Notes: generated by a model from the letters alone, not told the origin. 39,420 bases of DNA from Porphyromonas sp. (GCA_029983505.1 JASBZK010000017.1:1-39420); one strand, 5' to 3'. Counted from the stretch's first letter, positions 23,770-33,309 are shown. Numbers and translations are program-made.

Positions 23770-24981
23770 ATGATAGATACAAGCAAGGAGACATACGACT
23801 TCGACCGCGTCGTCGACAGAAAAGGAAGCCACAGCTCGAAGTACGCCGCCACGCAGGGACTCATAAGCGACTACGAAGAGATTATCCCTCTTTGGGTCGC
23901 AGATATGGACTTTGAGACTCCGAAAGTGATCCGCGACGCAGTCATTAAGCGCATCACGGAGCACCCCGTCCTCGGCTACTCCGTCCCCCCGAAAGAATAC
24001 TACGAGACACTGAAAGAGTGGTTTCGCTCGGAGTATGATCTCGAGATAGAGACCCCCGAGATCGAATTCACGCCCGGGGTCGTGGCTGCCCTCTACAAGC
24101 TCTTGGAGTGCCTCACCGAAAAAGGCGACGGCGTAGCCATTATGCCTCCCGTTTATTTTCCTTTCGCCGACGTTATCAACGGCAGCGGCAGACGGGAAGT
24201 GACTGCCCCTTTGCTCATAAAAAACGAAAGGTACTACATCGACTGGAATAGGCTCGAGGACGCGCTAAAGGAGAGCAAAGTACTCGTACTCTGCCACCCG
24301 CATAACCCCGGAGGTCGCGTCTGGGAGACAGAAGAATTGGAGCGCATAGCGGCTTTGGCAAAAAAATACGGCGTCACGGTCATCAGTGACGAAATCCACG
24401 GGGATCTCACATACCTCGCCCACAAGCACCGGCCGTTTCCCTCCATCGGTGTGGAGGCGCGCGAGGTCGGGCTGAGCCTGATGGCTCCCTCCAAGTTTTT
24501 CAATATGCCGGGTCTTGTTGCCTCCCATATGTATATCCCGGATCCCGATCTCCGCAAACGGGTCTTCGGCTACTTCGAAGCCAACCATCTCTCTACTGCA
24601 GACTGCTTCACGTTCGATGCCGTCATCGCCGCGTACCGTCACGCCGGAGGGTGGGCAAAGGCGGCCTCTGCGTACTGCGAGAAGAACGTCGCCTACGTCT
24701 CAGATTTCCTTAGGGATGAGTTGCAGGGGCAAGTGGGGATGATCCGCCCGGAGGCCTCGTTCCTGGTCTTCCTTGACTTCAGAAGGGCGGGATTCTCTTC
24801 CCCTACCGAACTCCACGAGTTCATTATCCGCAAAGCAGGCGTCCTTATGAACGAAGGATCGACCTTCGGGGAGGGGGGAGCCTTCTTTATGCGCCTTAAC
24901 GTAGGTACCTCACGATCCGTACTGGAGGAAGTGATGCGCCGGCTCAAAAAAGCGCTGTCGGAGCGCAAGGAGGGAAAATGA
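23770..24981 (+). CDS. PatB/MalY-type PLP-dependent C-S lyase or aminotransferase
   Basis: A 403-residue fold-type I PLP enzyme. The PatB/MalY hallmarks are present: PLWVADMDF (40-48), the LGYSVPP segment (68-74), HPHNPGG (176-182), SDEIHGDL (206-213) with the PLP-N1 Asp, and the Schiff-base lysine in APSKFFNMPGL (K242). Members usually cleave cystathionine or cysteine to give homocysteine or H2S; a true aminotransferase role is less likely. In an oral-type anaerobe it could contribute to sulfide release. It starts the plus-strand operon and overlaps the following ABC gene by 4 bases. Confidence 0.88.
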   Translation: MIDTSKETYDFDRVVDRKGSHSSKYAATQGLISDYEEIIPLWVADMDFETPKVIRDAVIKRITEHPVLGYSVPPKEYYETLKEWFRSEYDLEIETPEIEFTPGVVAALYKLLECLTEKGDGVAIMPPVYFPFADVINGSGRREVTAPLLIKNERYYIDWNRLEDALKESKVLVLCHPHNPGGRVWETEELERIAALAKKYGVTVISDEIHGDLTYLAHKHRPFPSIGVEAREVGLSLMAPSKFFNMPGLVASHMYIPDPDLRKRVFGYFEANHLSTADCFTFDAVIAAYRHAGGWAKAASAYCEKNVAYVSDFLRDELQGQVGMIRPEASFLVFLDFRRAGFSSPTELHEFIIRKAGVLMNEGSTFGEGGAFFMRLNVGTSRSVLEEVMRRLKKALSERKEGK

Positions 24982-25673
24982 GTGAGACGGTTATAAGAGC
25001 CACAGGACTCACCAAAAGATTTGGCAACCTTGAGATTCTGAAGGGCATCTCCCTCGAAGTACACCGGGGTGAGATTGTCGCCATAGTCGGCGCAAGTGGC
25101 GCGGGCAAGACCACGCTTTTGCAGATCCTCGGCACACTCGACCGCCCGGATCGCGGGAGTGTCGAGATCGCGGGACAGGATGTGCTTCGGCTCTCTCCAG
25201 ATGCGGTGGCCGATTTTCGGAATAAGCGGATCGGCTTCGTCTTCCAGTTCCACCAACTTTTGCCGGAGTTTACCGCCCAAGAGAATGTCGCGATACCCGC
25301 TATGATCTCCGGTCTGAAGTCAAGAGATGCGATGACCCGGGCAGGGGATATTCTGGAGAAGTTGGGGCTGAAAGAGCGTCTCAAGCATCGCCCGAATCAA
25401 CTCTCCGGAGGAGAGAAACAGCGTGTGGCAGTAGCGAGGGCACTCGTCAATCGTCCCGACATCATATTCGCAGACGAGCCCACAGGCGCACTCGACAGCG
25501 CCAATAAGCTCGAGTTGCACCATATCTTCGACACCCTCCGCAGGGAGCTCGGGCAGACTTTCGTCGTCGTCACACACGACGACACTATTTCTGCCATCTC
25601 CGACAGGATAATCAGGCTCAGCGACGGGCGCATCATCTCCGAAGAACGCCATGAAACTAACGAAGAGCGATAG
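24978..25673 (+). CDS. LolD/MacB-type ABC transporter ATP-binding protein
   Basis: A 231-residue ATPase with Walker A GASGAGKTT (38-46), Q-loop FQFHQLLPEFTAQENV (about 89-104), ABC signature LSGGEKQR (142-149), Walker B DIIFADEP (161-168) and the switch His in VVVTHD. The FHxLLPEFTxxENV pattern is typical of LolD, FtsE and MacB relatives, so it may power lipoprotein release or a mechanotransmission permease. No FtsX-like permease gene is adjacent. ATG overlaps the stop of the PatB-type gene (ATGA) and the gene's 3' end overlaps the next gene by 23 bases. Confidence 0.9.
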   Translation: MSETVIRATGLTKRFGNLEILKGISLEVHRGEIVAIVGASGAGKTTLLQILGTLDRPDRGSVEIAGQDVLRLSPDAVADFRNKRIGFVFQFHQLLPEFTAQENVAIPAMISGLKSRDAMTRAGDILEKLGLKERLKHRPNQLSGGEKQRVAVARALVNRPDIIFADEPTGALDSANKLELHHIFDTLRRELGQTFVVVTHDDTISAISDRIIRLSDGRIISEERHETNEER

Positions 25674-26319
25674 GGTTCTCTTGCTCCTTTTGGCACTCGC
25701 TCTCGGCAGTTTTGCCCTCTACAGTGCCACCCGGCCGGATCGCTATGCCTCTTCGCCGGAATCTCTCTCCTCCGACCAAAACGACACCATCTTCGGGACC
25801 TTCACAGATACCCTCACTACGCCCGAAGGAAAAGGACTTCGGGCGCATAAAAAAAGCTTCCTCACCACCGACCGCTACCCCGGTCCCCCGCAGTGGATGA
25901 CGGAGCAGAAGGCTTCTGTCAAACTCTCGAAGGGGCAAACTCTGGACCTCAATACTGCCGACACCTTAGACTTGGTCAAAGTCCCTGGCATAGGACCTTC
26001 CTTTTCGAGACGCATCTGGAAGTACCGCTGTATGCTTGGCGGCTTTTATGCCAAAGAACAGCTTCAAGAGGTCTACGGGATGGATCGGGAGCGGTACGAG
26101 GGGATCGCACCTTACTTCACCGTCGGCTCCGCACCCCGCTCGATTTTTCTCTCCCCCGACAGCATCGGGCGGCACCCTTACCTTAGTTTCAGGCAAAGGG
26201 ACGCACTTTTGCGTCTGATTCAGAAAGGGGACTCGCTCACCTGGCCCCTTCTGATGAAGTCCGGATCCTTCACTCGCGATGATTCGCTCCGCCTCTCGCC
26301 CTACCTTCCCATCCGGTAA
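25651..26319 (+). CDS. Helix-hairpin-helix (ComEA-like) membrane-anchored protein
   Basis: A 222-residue protein with one N-terminal membrane helix (about 8-24), a polar linker to about 95, then a helix-hairpin-helix domain at about 97-156: LDLNTADTLDLVKVPGIGPSFSRRI with LGGFYAKEQLQEVYGMD. This LNTAD...LxxxPGIG pattern is the DNA-binding core of ComEA. The C-terminal 65 residues (ISLSPDSIGRHPYL and following) look like a second, degenerate copy of the same unit. It may bind DNA outside the inner membrane during uptake, but no other competence gene is near. The start overlaps the ABC gene by 23 bases and the protein ends 17 bases before repeat array F. Confidence 0.8.
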   Translation: MKLTKSDRVLLLLLALALGSFALYSATRPDRYASSPESLSSDQNDTIFGTFTDTLTTPEGKGLRAHKKSFLTTDRYPGPPQWMTEQKASVKLSKGQTLDLNTADTLDLVKVPGIGPSFSRRIWKYRCMLGGFYAKEQLQEVYGMDRERYEGIAPYFTVGSAPRSIFLSPDSIGRHPYLSFRQRDALLRLIQKGDSLTWPLLMKSGSFTRDDSLRLSPYLPIR

Positions 26320-26335
26320 ATACACCCGTCCGGAT

Positions 26336-26438
26336 GAGGTACAGACCGAAATAAGTAAAAGGTACAGACCGCGCCCTCATTGAGATACAGACCGGGACAA
26401 ATGCGAGACACGTACCAAGATTTTCGGGTACGTCGGTC
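26336..26438. repeat. 23-bp-lattice repeat array F at the 3' end of the plus-strand operon
   Basis: Units AGGTACAGACC at 26337 and 26360, AGATACAGACC at 26383 and AGACACGTACC at 26406 are each exactly 23 bases apart. The last unit forms a hairpin with a following inverted copy: ACGTACC (26410-26416) and GGTACGT (26427-26433). Read in the direction of transcription the order (GAGGTACAG, GAGATACAG, GAGACACGTACC, hairpin) is the same as in array C read on the minus strand, where the upstream gene is also on the minus strand. Confidence 0.87.
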
Positions 26439-26538
26439 AAAACTTTTGGCGTTTATCGGTCGGGATTTTTGCGTGTATTGCCCAAGATTCTTCGGCGCAT
26501 CTGCACACGATTGTCTTATCCCCTCCATCACTAAGCAA

Positions 26539-26572
26539 AAAGGCTCCCACACATCTTCGTGCAGAAGCCTTT
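26539..26572. terminator. Possible bidirectional terminator
   Basis: AAAGGCT (26539-26545) and AGCCTTT (26566-26572) form a 7-base stem around a 20-base loop that can fold further (CAC/GTG). Short T-runs flank it on both strands. It lies about 55 bases past the metalloprotease stop on the minus strand. The stem is short, so this is tentative. Confidence 0.4.
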
Positions 26573-26627
26573 TCATATAACGTTGTAAAGGGATATTTCT
26601 TTTATCCCGGGGTATACAGAAAAACTG

Positions 26628-29183
26628 TCATTTGGTTTTAGCGGCTCTTTTTAGTTCCCTAAGGAGGTATGCATAATGATCCCTAAGCTCGGCATCGGCG
26701 GTCACCTTAAGCGCATCCGAAAGGAGGTCAATGGCCTTCTGACCGAAGTACACGAAAAACTTCTCTCCTCCGACAATCGTATTCGTCCACAAGTGTTCAC
26801 TCTCGCCATAGCCGGTACCGAACCCTAATGCAGTCCCGGCATCCGGGTGACATCCGGAATGCGTACAGAAACGTTTCGCATTTGTCTCCCCGTTGGAAAG
26901 AGCAAAAGGCATTGAAGGTGCTTTTGAAGACTTGAGAATATTCGCTAAACTCTTGACATACTCTCTCTGAAAATTGCGTTCGGCAGTTGTCAAACTTTCA
27001 TCTCCACAAAGAGTCTTGTGAAAGACAAAATTGTACACGTCCTCGGAGTACTCCTCCGGGGAATAAGACTCCGGATCCAGATGATGGGAAATATAAACCT
27101 TATTAACTTGAGACACGACCAACTTTCGAGTTAACTTTTCGAGCGTGTCGAAAGGTTTGCCCCCCGCTCCATAAAGTTTGGACTCCAAAACCGGGTCTGA
27201 CATAGACCCGATGGTGAGCCCTTGCTCCAACAGCCACATCAAGGAGCGACGTTGCTCTTCCTTCGGTATGACAAAATACCTCGGAATACCCGATTTTTCG
27301 GAAGATTGGTTGAGACGAATACCGGAAATGTTCATAGCCACACGGTTCAGGTAAAGATAAGCCTGCTCCATTATCCCCAAGTAAAGAGACTGCTTCCGTT
27401 GACTCGTCTCATCATCCTTGACCCACTCAGACAAATGAGGGATGATGTATCTAAGGTTCTTTAATCCGTACTCGGCGGACTTAACCGGGTCATCGCCAAG
27501 ATCCTCTTCCACCGCGCTTGCATCCACGCGTTGTTCGAGTTGCTGCATCACGTAGCGAAAACGCGGATCTCCCTCATGACTGTCCACCATTTTTCGGAGC
27601 TCCCGATCTTCTTTGATGAAGTCTCCATTCAGATCCGGAAAGTATCGATAAGTCCAATCTACAAGGAAATAGTCATAAACGCCCAAGTACGGCGGTTCCA
27701 GAGCTACCCCCTCGTCCCCAGGTTGCGCGATGTAGTTAAAACGAGCGTAGTCCATAATGGATGGAGTCGTACCATACTTTCGGGTAAAAGGAATCGACCT
27801 CAGCGAATCGGTAGGGAAGGTCGATGAAGCGGCCATATTGTGCATAAAGCCGAGGCAATGTCCTATCTCGTGTGCGATGACATACTCAAGAGTCGAAAAC
27901 CGAATTTCGTCGGGCATTCTCCCGGTACGCGCTCTCTCGTCCAACTGGGAGGTTTGGACGAAGCGCCAGTTGTCTACGAGCTCAAGCACGTTCCCATAGA
28001 CGAATACTCCGGCATTGATGATTTCACCTGTGCGAGGATCCGTCCACGACGGTCCCATTGCATTCTGAATCTCTACAGGAATAAAGCGGATGCACGAATA
28101 CTTAAGGTTATCCGGATCGAACTCGGGATCCTCCTCTGGAGTGGGGAAATCTTTCACTCTGACCACGTCCTTGAAACCTATCTTCTCAAACGCCGCATTC
28201 CACCGCAGTATTCCCTTTTTGATCGCGGGAATCCAATCCTTGGGGATAACGGTATCGACATAGAATACGATGGGCTTTCGGGGAGAGACCGCTTCCCCCC
28301 TCTTGTAAGCCTCAACATCTGACGGGGTCACGTCCCAGCGGTTAACAAAAGTCTTCTCTTTGATGAGACCGGTCTCCGGATCGACCAACATCTTGGAATT
28401 CTGAAAGACACCGATTCGGGCATCGCTCAGCCGGGGAGTCATCTGATCCTCCGGCAGCTTAAAGAAACTCAGGACAGCTTCATACGTCACGGGGTATTTA
28501 TCCAAGAGTTTGCGACCATCCGATCCATTCGTGGAAATAGAATATGTACGGGATACCTTCACCGTTGCGTTGTCCTTAAATGCCTTGATTTCCGTGATGC
28601 GGTCAAGGTTTGGACGAGGCTCGGCAGAAACGGGTGTGCCGACCGCTGCTCTGGGCTTAAAATCAAAGTAGCGATTGTCTTTTGTCAAAAAGTCCGTCAC
28701 GTCTATTACTACAGAAGCCGAATCTGGGGAAAAAGCAACGACGTTAAAGCGTTCAATCGTCACGTCTCCATAATTAAGCCGGCTTGACTCTGCGAGATGT
28801 GATTTGCTTTTGTCATAGACAAACTCCGTATTCACAAGAGAAAGAACCACGACAGAGTCTTTCATTGCGAATCGCATATGAAGCGGTCCGGATATCTTGA
28901 AACCCGTGAGACCAACCTGAGGTGTGGAGACAGAGGAGACCGCTCCTGCTGCAAGAAAATCGCCTCCGAGCGTTTTGCGATCAAGCTCGAAGTATAGTTT
29001 CCCCTCTTTTTTGTGCAAGGTTAGGAAAGGGCTTCGGTGTGTTTCCGTGTTTTCTCCAAGGAGTTTTTCGTAAGCACTCTTTTCCTTCCCTTTTTCTTTG
29101 GCAAAGAGTGCAGTCGAAGACACAAGGAAAGCAAACGCAAGCAATATCGGGATGAAGAGTTTCTGTTTCGTTATATTACTCAT
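26628..29183 (-). CDS. Exported zinc metalloprotease, DUF5117/DUF4953 metzincin (copy 2)
   Basis: An 851-residue exported protein with a signal peptide (about 1-28, ending ALFAK). The catalytic motif HEIGHCLGFMH (about 438-448) fits HExxHxxGxxH, and SIMDYARF (Met near 477) supplies the metzincin Met-turn. The N-terminal 190 residues are strand-rich and the C-terminal 350 mainly helical, as in the neighbouring paralogue. The ATG at 29181-29183 overlaps the stop of that paralogue by 8 bases; an upstream TTG (29192) is less likely. The C-terminal third contains the cytochrome-like CTHSGCH (Cys, Cys, His) near 783, which the paralogue lacks. Last gene of the SusC/SusD operon; substrate unknown. 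Confidence 0.88.
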   Translation of the reverse strand: MSNITKQKLFIPILLAFAFLVSSTALFAKEKGKEKSAYEKLLGENTETHRSPFLTLHKKEGKLYFELDRKTLGGDFLAAGAVSSVSTPQVGLTGFKISGPLHMRFAMKDSVVVLSLVNTEFVYDKSKSHLAESSRLNYGDVTIERFNVVAFSPDSASVVIDVTDFLTKDNRYFDFKPRAAVGTPVSAEPRPNLDRITEIKAFKDNATVKVSRTYSISTNGSDGRKLLDKYPVTYEAVLSFFKLPEDQMTPRLSDARIGVFQNSKMLVDPETGLIKEKTFVNRWDVTPSDVEAYKRGEAVSPRKPIVFYVDTVIPKDWIPAIKKGILRWNAAFEKIGFKDVVRVKDFPTPEEDPEFDPDNLKYSCIRFIPVEIQNAMGPSWTDPRTGEIINAGVFVYGNVLELVDNWRFVQTSQLDERARTGRMPDEIRFSTLEYVIAHEIGHCLGFMHNMAASSTFPTDSLRSIPFTRKYGTTPSIMDYARFNYIAQPGDEGVALEPPYLGVYDYFLVDWTYRYFPDLNGDFIKEDRELRKMVDSHEGDPRFRYVMQQLEQRVDASAVEEDLGDDPVKSAEYGLKNLRYIIPHLSEWVKDDETSQRKQSLYLGIMEQAYLYLNRVAMNISGIRLNQSSEKSGIPRYFVIPKEEQRRSLMWLLEQGLTIGSMSDPVLESKLYGAGGKPFDTLEKLTRKLVVSQVNKVYISHHLDPESYSPEEYSEDVYNFVFHKTLCGDESLTTAERNFQREYVKSLANILKSSKAPSMPFALSNGETNAKRFCTHSGCHPDAGTALGFGTGYGESEHLWTNTIVGGEKFFVYFGQKAIDLLSDALKVTADAELRDHYAYLLRELKRAAKTK

Positions 29184-31857
29184 TGCGGTCAAGCGCTCCT
29201 TTTATTTTGTGCAACAAGAGGGCATAATGAGCCCTGAGTCCGGTATCTGTGGCATCCATAACCCTCTTTTCGAGAATCGGTTTCAAGCGTAAGAGCGCAT
29301 CGTAAAAGTACCTCTCTGCATGGTCAATCTCTTCGAGATTAAAGACCGGATAGATGTTCCCGTCGGGGTTACCGAAAGCCACCTTTCCGTCAAACGCCTG
29401 CGGGTCTCTGGTTTTTGGTCGAACCGGGGAGACTTCGTCGGTTCGGGCGAAAAAATCACCGGGACAGACCGAAAAAGTTCTCCGGTACAGACCAAGATTT
29501 TCAGGCATCACAGTCAGAGCAGAAGGCATCGACACACCCCCTTTATTACTCCCTGTCACTACATAGCCGATAGCATTGTCCACGTAAGCTTTCTCCAAGT
29601 ACTCTTCGGAAGGAGAAAGAGGTCTGCCGGCGAGGGTGTTAGAGAAAACGCCTTCAAAAAGATCGTAATGAAATTCTTCCTCTCCATAGCTTCTTTCCGG
29701 GTCAAGATGAGATGCCGTCAGGACCCGTGCCCTGAGTCGGAAAAGATCCATGACGAGAAATTCAAGGAGCTGATCATAATAACTAATCTCCAACCTGTTC
29801 CGTCGCTCAAAATCCCGATCCGCGTAGTCTGTAAAGTGCTTTACTTGATCAATTGCCCAAAGGAAACTTTCGCGTTGCACCCGGCGTGGCAAGACCCTGT
29901 ATCTCGGCAAATCGGAAGACTCTTTGGCTATATTCACATCGATACCGCCCACTTGGTTCATTACGTTCTTTACGTAGAGGTGATACTGCTGGGCTATGGC
30001 GAGGTCTATCTCCTTCTTTCTCTCGGAGTCTTCATCGTCCGTAATCCATTCCGAGAAGTGTTTCTGTATATACCGTAGATTCTTAATTCCGTATTCGCTA
30101 CTTTTCAACGGGTCATCCCCGAGATCTTCGGCAACAGCAAAAGGGTCGATGATATAGCCCATAAGCTGTTGCGGTTTGTAGCGGTAAAGCGGATTCTTCG
30201 TTTTCTCATCCACAAAAGCTTCCAGTTCTTTTGACTGGCGGTTCATATCTTCTGGAAAAGACGGGAAGTAACGATACCCCCAGTCTATCGCGTAGTAATC
30301 GTATGCTCCAAGATCGGGAGGAGTAAGGCTTACCCCTTTGTCCTTTGGTTGTGCGACATAATTGAACCGTGCATAATCCATTATGGACGGCGTGGTTCCG
30401 TTCTTCCGGGTAAATGAGGCAGAGCGAAGGTCATCCGTGCGGTAAGCCGACGAGGCACCCATATTGTGCATCAACCCAAGGGTGTGTCCCACTTCGTGAG
30501 CAATAACATACTCAAGTGATTCATCAAAAACCTCCTTAGGCAGTCTGTTGCCCCGTACCCTCGGATCAACTGCGGCAGTCTGTGTGAGACGCCACTTGTA
30601 GAGCAGGTTCTCCACATTATTATATACAAGAACGGAGGCGTTGAGAATCTCTCCGGTAAGCGGATCGACCCAAGAGGGACCCATAGCATTTTCGGTAGAC
30701 GTAGGGACATACCGTATGCATGAATACTTGAGATTATCCGGGTCAAACTCCGGATCCTCTTCTTTCGTCGGAAACTCCCTGACACGGATCGCATCTTTGA
30801 AACCGATCTTTTCAAAAGCCTTATTCCACCTCAGGATACCTTTTTTCAACGGCTCCTTCCATGCAGTCGGAAAGACGGAATCAAGGTAAAAGGTGATGGG
30901 AGTAACCGGCTCGGATAACCCTCCGGAAGCATAGGCCGCCACATCCGATGGAACAAGATTCCACCGGTGCGAGAGGTACACATCGGCAAGATATTCTTTA
31001 TCTCTTGAAAAGGTGGATTTGCGAGACGAGAAATACCCTATCCTAGCATCGGCCACACGCGGTGTCATCTTCTTTTCCGGTAACATCAACATAGAAAATG
31101 TTACTTCCACGGAGAGCGGGTAATCGGTCATCACAGGTGCGACTCCCATTAGGGAGGCGCTTACCATATAGTTGAACTCGCTCCGCACCGAAGCATTAGT
31201 GTCGAATGCCTTGATGCTCTTAACGAACGAAAGTTCGCTCTTTGGTGAAGCGGTAACTTTGAGGTCCCCCGCATACTCCGGGATGACCGTTATTGCGCCA
31301 TTCGGCCTCGCAATGAGATCCGTAAGGTTTACAACCACAGCCGTACTGTCCGGAGTATAAGCTTCGATGTCAAAGCCGAAAATCTTGGGATCTCCGTAAT
31401 TGAGTGCGAGTGCACGCTTCCGGGAAGATGACGCACCCGAGTCTTCGAGGAAGATTGCATTCGGCTTCTTAAAGATGAGTTTCTTGCCTTCCACCTCGTA
31501 TTTGAAGTGGATGGGATCCGTACTTTTAAAACCAACTGTGACAAATCTTCCGTCTGACGTGGAGCTTACGGTAGCCCCGAGCAGGATCTCACGGTTGACG
31601 TTCTTGAGCGGAAACTCTGCATACACTTTGTTCCCGAATTTGTGGAGCGTGAGAAATGCGCTCTTTGCCGTCTCCGTTTTTTTGTCCTTGAAGAGCTTGT
31701 CGTAGTCGGAAACCTCCTTTTCGTCTTCTTTCTTTTTGTCTTCCGTTTTCTCGGTGCACTTGTCTCCCTCTTTTTCTTGAGCAAGTGCCTTTAGCGCAGA
31801 TGAAGGCGAGCCCAAGAGGAGCAAGCCGATCATCACGGTTTTTGCCAAATGGTTCAT
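29176..31857 (-). CDS. Exported zinc metalloprotease, DUF5117/DUF4953 metzincin (copy 1)
   Basis: An 893-residue paralogue of the next gene. Signal peptide about 1-27 (ALKALAQ), then a highly charged Lys/Glu/Asp linker (about 28-62) absent from the other copy. The catalytic motif is HEVGHTLGLMH (454-464) with Met-turn SIMDYARF (M493). Long shared stretches (EEDPEFDPDNLKYSCIR, NAMGPSW, FTRK-GTTPSIMDYARFNY) show a tandem duplication. Members of this family are regularly found behind susC/susD pairs in Bacteroidetes; they are probably periplasmic or surface endopeptidases, although direct biochemistry is not something I can cite. It starts 18 bases after the PKD-like lipoprotein gene. Confidence 0.9.
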   Translation of the reverse strand: MNHLAKTVMIGLLLLGSPSSALKALAQEKEGDKCTEKTEDKKKEDEKEVSDYDKLFKDKKTETAKSAFLTLHKFGNKVYAEFPLKNVNREILLGATVSSTSDGRFVTVGFKSTDPIHFKYEVEGKKLIFKKPNAIFLEDSGASSSRKRALALNYGDPKIFGFDIEAYTPDSTAVVVNLTDLIARPNGAITVIPEYAGDLKVTASPKSELSFVKSIKAFDTNASVRSEFNYMVSASLMGVAPVMTDYPLSVEVTFSMLMLPEKKMTPRVADARIGYFSSRKSTFSRDKEYLADVYLSHRWNLVPSDVAAYASGGLSEPVTPITFYLDSVFPTAWKEPLKKGILRWNKAFEKIGFKDAIRVREFPTKEEDPEFDPDNLKYSCIRYVPTSTENAMGPSWVDPLTGEILNASVLVYNNVENLLYKWRLTQTAAVDPRVRGNRLPKEVFDESLEYVIAHEVGHTLGLMHNMGASSAYRTDDLRSASFTRKNGTTPSIMDYARFNYVAQPKDKGVSLTPPDLGAYDYYAIDWGYRYFPSFPEDMNRQSKELEAFVDEKTKNPLYRYKPQQLMGYIIDPFAVAEDLGDDPLKSSEYGIKNLRYIQKHFSEWITDDEDSERKKEIDLAIAQQYHLYVKNVMNQVGGIDVNIAKESSDLPRYRVLPRRVQRESFLWAIDQVKHFTDYADRDFERRNRLEISYYDQLLEFLVMDLFRLRARVLTASHLDPERSYGEEEFHYDLFEGVFSNTLAGRPLSPSEEYLEKAYVDNAIGYVVTGSNKGGVSMPSALTVMPENLGLYRRTFSVCPGDFFARTDEVSPVRPKTRDPQAFDGKVAFGNPDGNIYPVFNLEEIDHAERYFYDALLRLKPILEKRVMDATDTGLRAHYALLLHKIKGALDRNE

Positions 31858-31875
31858 TAGGTCGTTTTATCTGTT

Positions 31876-33309
31876 TCAGGGTCGTTCAAAAAGCTGTTTG
31901 ATGTAGCCTGTGATGTTTTTCTTTGCCCACAGGGGCTTATATTTTTGGTTCACATCAATGGCATAGATACTCCCGGGGCGATTCTCACCGGAACCATTGG
32001 CGGCGATATAAAGCGTACCCTCATCCTTGCTGAAGAGAAGGTCGGAAATGACTTCGTCCGGGCTTGTGGAAAAGATGGGTGTCTTTGGGAAATTGCCTTT
32101 GGAGGTTACGGAATAAGCATAGAGGTTACTGCCATCCGAATAGAAAAGGAGATTTGTGGTTCCAGACATTTCTATTTCAGACTTTTTTGAAAGATGTGCA
32201 GAAACCGGCACTTCCCGCTTGTCCTTAATCGCAGGAGTTTCGGGCTTGTAGCCGGAACCGTAAGTCTCATAGGTTCCGGGGGTAAACCACGCCAAACAAA
32301 CTGCACCGGAGGTACGATCCGTACATACCGCGACCACCTCGTGCTTATGTTGGACGAGATCCATATCCACGAGATCCAATCCTGTGAGTTCCTTTTCAAG
32401 AATAAACTTGGGAGTGCCACCCTGTGACACCTCGTCGAAGGAAACGAAACGCCCCGAGCCGTTATCAAAATACAGCGTGCTATTGAGGTATCCGTTCCTG
32501 GGAGAAGGAATGTAGAGGATTTTGTTGGACAGTGATGCGATACCTTTGGGAATAAACGAATACGCAAATCTGTAATTATTAAAAATCGCATTATCTCTGC
32601 TTATGACGGCAAGGCGTCCCCCTTCCACCACAGACACCGAAGTCTCGTTGCCGTTATCTGTGATGTAGTCGATGGCGATACCATTCCGTGGGGTGGGGAC
32701 TTCCTGAAGAAGTGTCATCATATTAGCCTCGAACATATAGAGTTTGTTCGGGTCTTTGGTCGAGAGATAAACCACGTCCTTTCCGTATGAGCTCTGGAAA
32801 TGGACAGCTGCAGGCTCTTTGCCAAAATCCTTATCGGGATTTTCTAACCGAAGAATGTCGAGATAAGGTTCTGCCTCGTTCCGAAACGGGATATAGCTCA
32901 GCACCGTCTTCCCGTCTTGTGCGGCGAGCGCATATATTCCTGTCCCGTACGCATAGAGTACATTAAGCTTAAAGTACTGCGTGATATGGGTGTCGCCATT
33001 GGAAATTACGAGACGGCCGGGCAATTCGCCATATTTATTTCCCAAGTATCTGAGTTCTTTCTCCTTGGAAACGACCTTGTAGTCTATCTCCCACTCATAG
33101 GTAATTTCCTTGGAGGGGTCGGTTTGAGTTACTTCCGGAGCAGAGAGGACGAAGGTTTTGTCCTTTACCGTTTCGTATTTCTCCGAAAGGGTTGTGGAAG
33201 CCGTCAACTCCGAAATCGGGTTGGACGGATCTGTAGAATCATCTCTGAAGCATCCGGACGAACCGAATGCCAAGACGAGCGTAAACGCCAGAGATAGGTA
33301 TTGTTTCAT
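31876..33309 (-). CDS. PKD-like family lipoprotein
   Basis: A 477-residue predicted surface lipoprotein. Signal peptide with lipobox GSSGC (Cys20), followed by FRDDSTDP, an acidic export signal. Residues 60-140 form an Ig/PKD-like unit (FVLSAPEVTQTDPSKEITYEWEIDYKVVS). The remainder has repeated blade-like segments (HFQSSYGKDVVYLSTKDPNKLYMFE, TNLLFYSDGSNLYAYS, LLFSKDEGTLYIAANG) suggesting a beta-propeller. It probably helps bind the ligand for the SusC/SusD pair. The frame is open 33 codons upstream to 33408, but ATG 33307-33309 begins the signal peptide and the upstream part overlaps repeat array H. Confidence 0.82.
   Translation of the reverse strand: MKQYLSLAFTLVLAFGSSGCFRDDSTDPSNPISELTASTTLSEKYETVKDKTFVLSAPEVTQTDPSKEITYEWEIDYKVVSKEKELRYLGNKYGELPGRLVISNGDTHITQYFKLNVLYAYGTGIYALAAQDGKTVLSYIPFRNEAEPYLDILRLENPDKDFGKEPAAVHFQSSYGKDVVYLSTKDPNKLYMFEANMMTLLQEVPTPRNGIAIDYITDNGNETSVSVVEGGRLAVISRDNAIFNNYRFAYSFIPKGIASLSNKILYIPSPRNGYLNSTLYFDNGSGRFVSFDEVSQGGTPKFILEKELTGLDLVDMDLVQHKHEVVAVCTDRTSGAVCLAWFTPGTYETYGSGYKPETPAIKDKREVPVSAHLSKKSEIEMSGTTNLLFYSDGSNLYAYSVTSKGNFPKTPIFSTSPDEVISDLLFSKDEGTLYIAANGSGENRPGSIYAIDVNQKYKPLWAKKNITGYIKQLFERP

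Larger units (their letters stand above)
26320..26627. other. Convergent gap between the HHH gene and the metalloprotease gene
   Basis: A 308-base region where the plus-strand HHH operon and the minus-strand metalloprotease operon end facing each other. It holds repeat array F (26336-26438) with its hairpin and a second hairpin at 26539-26572. The stretch 26440-26535 shows no gene or clear signal. Confidence 0.55.
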
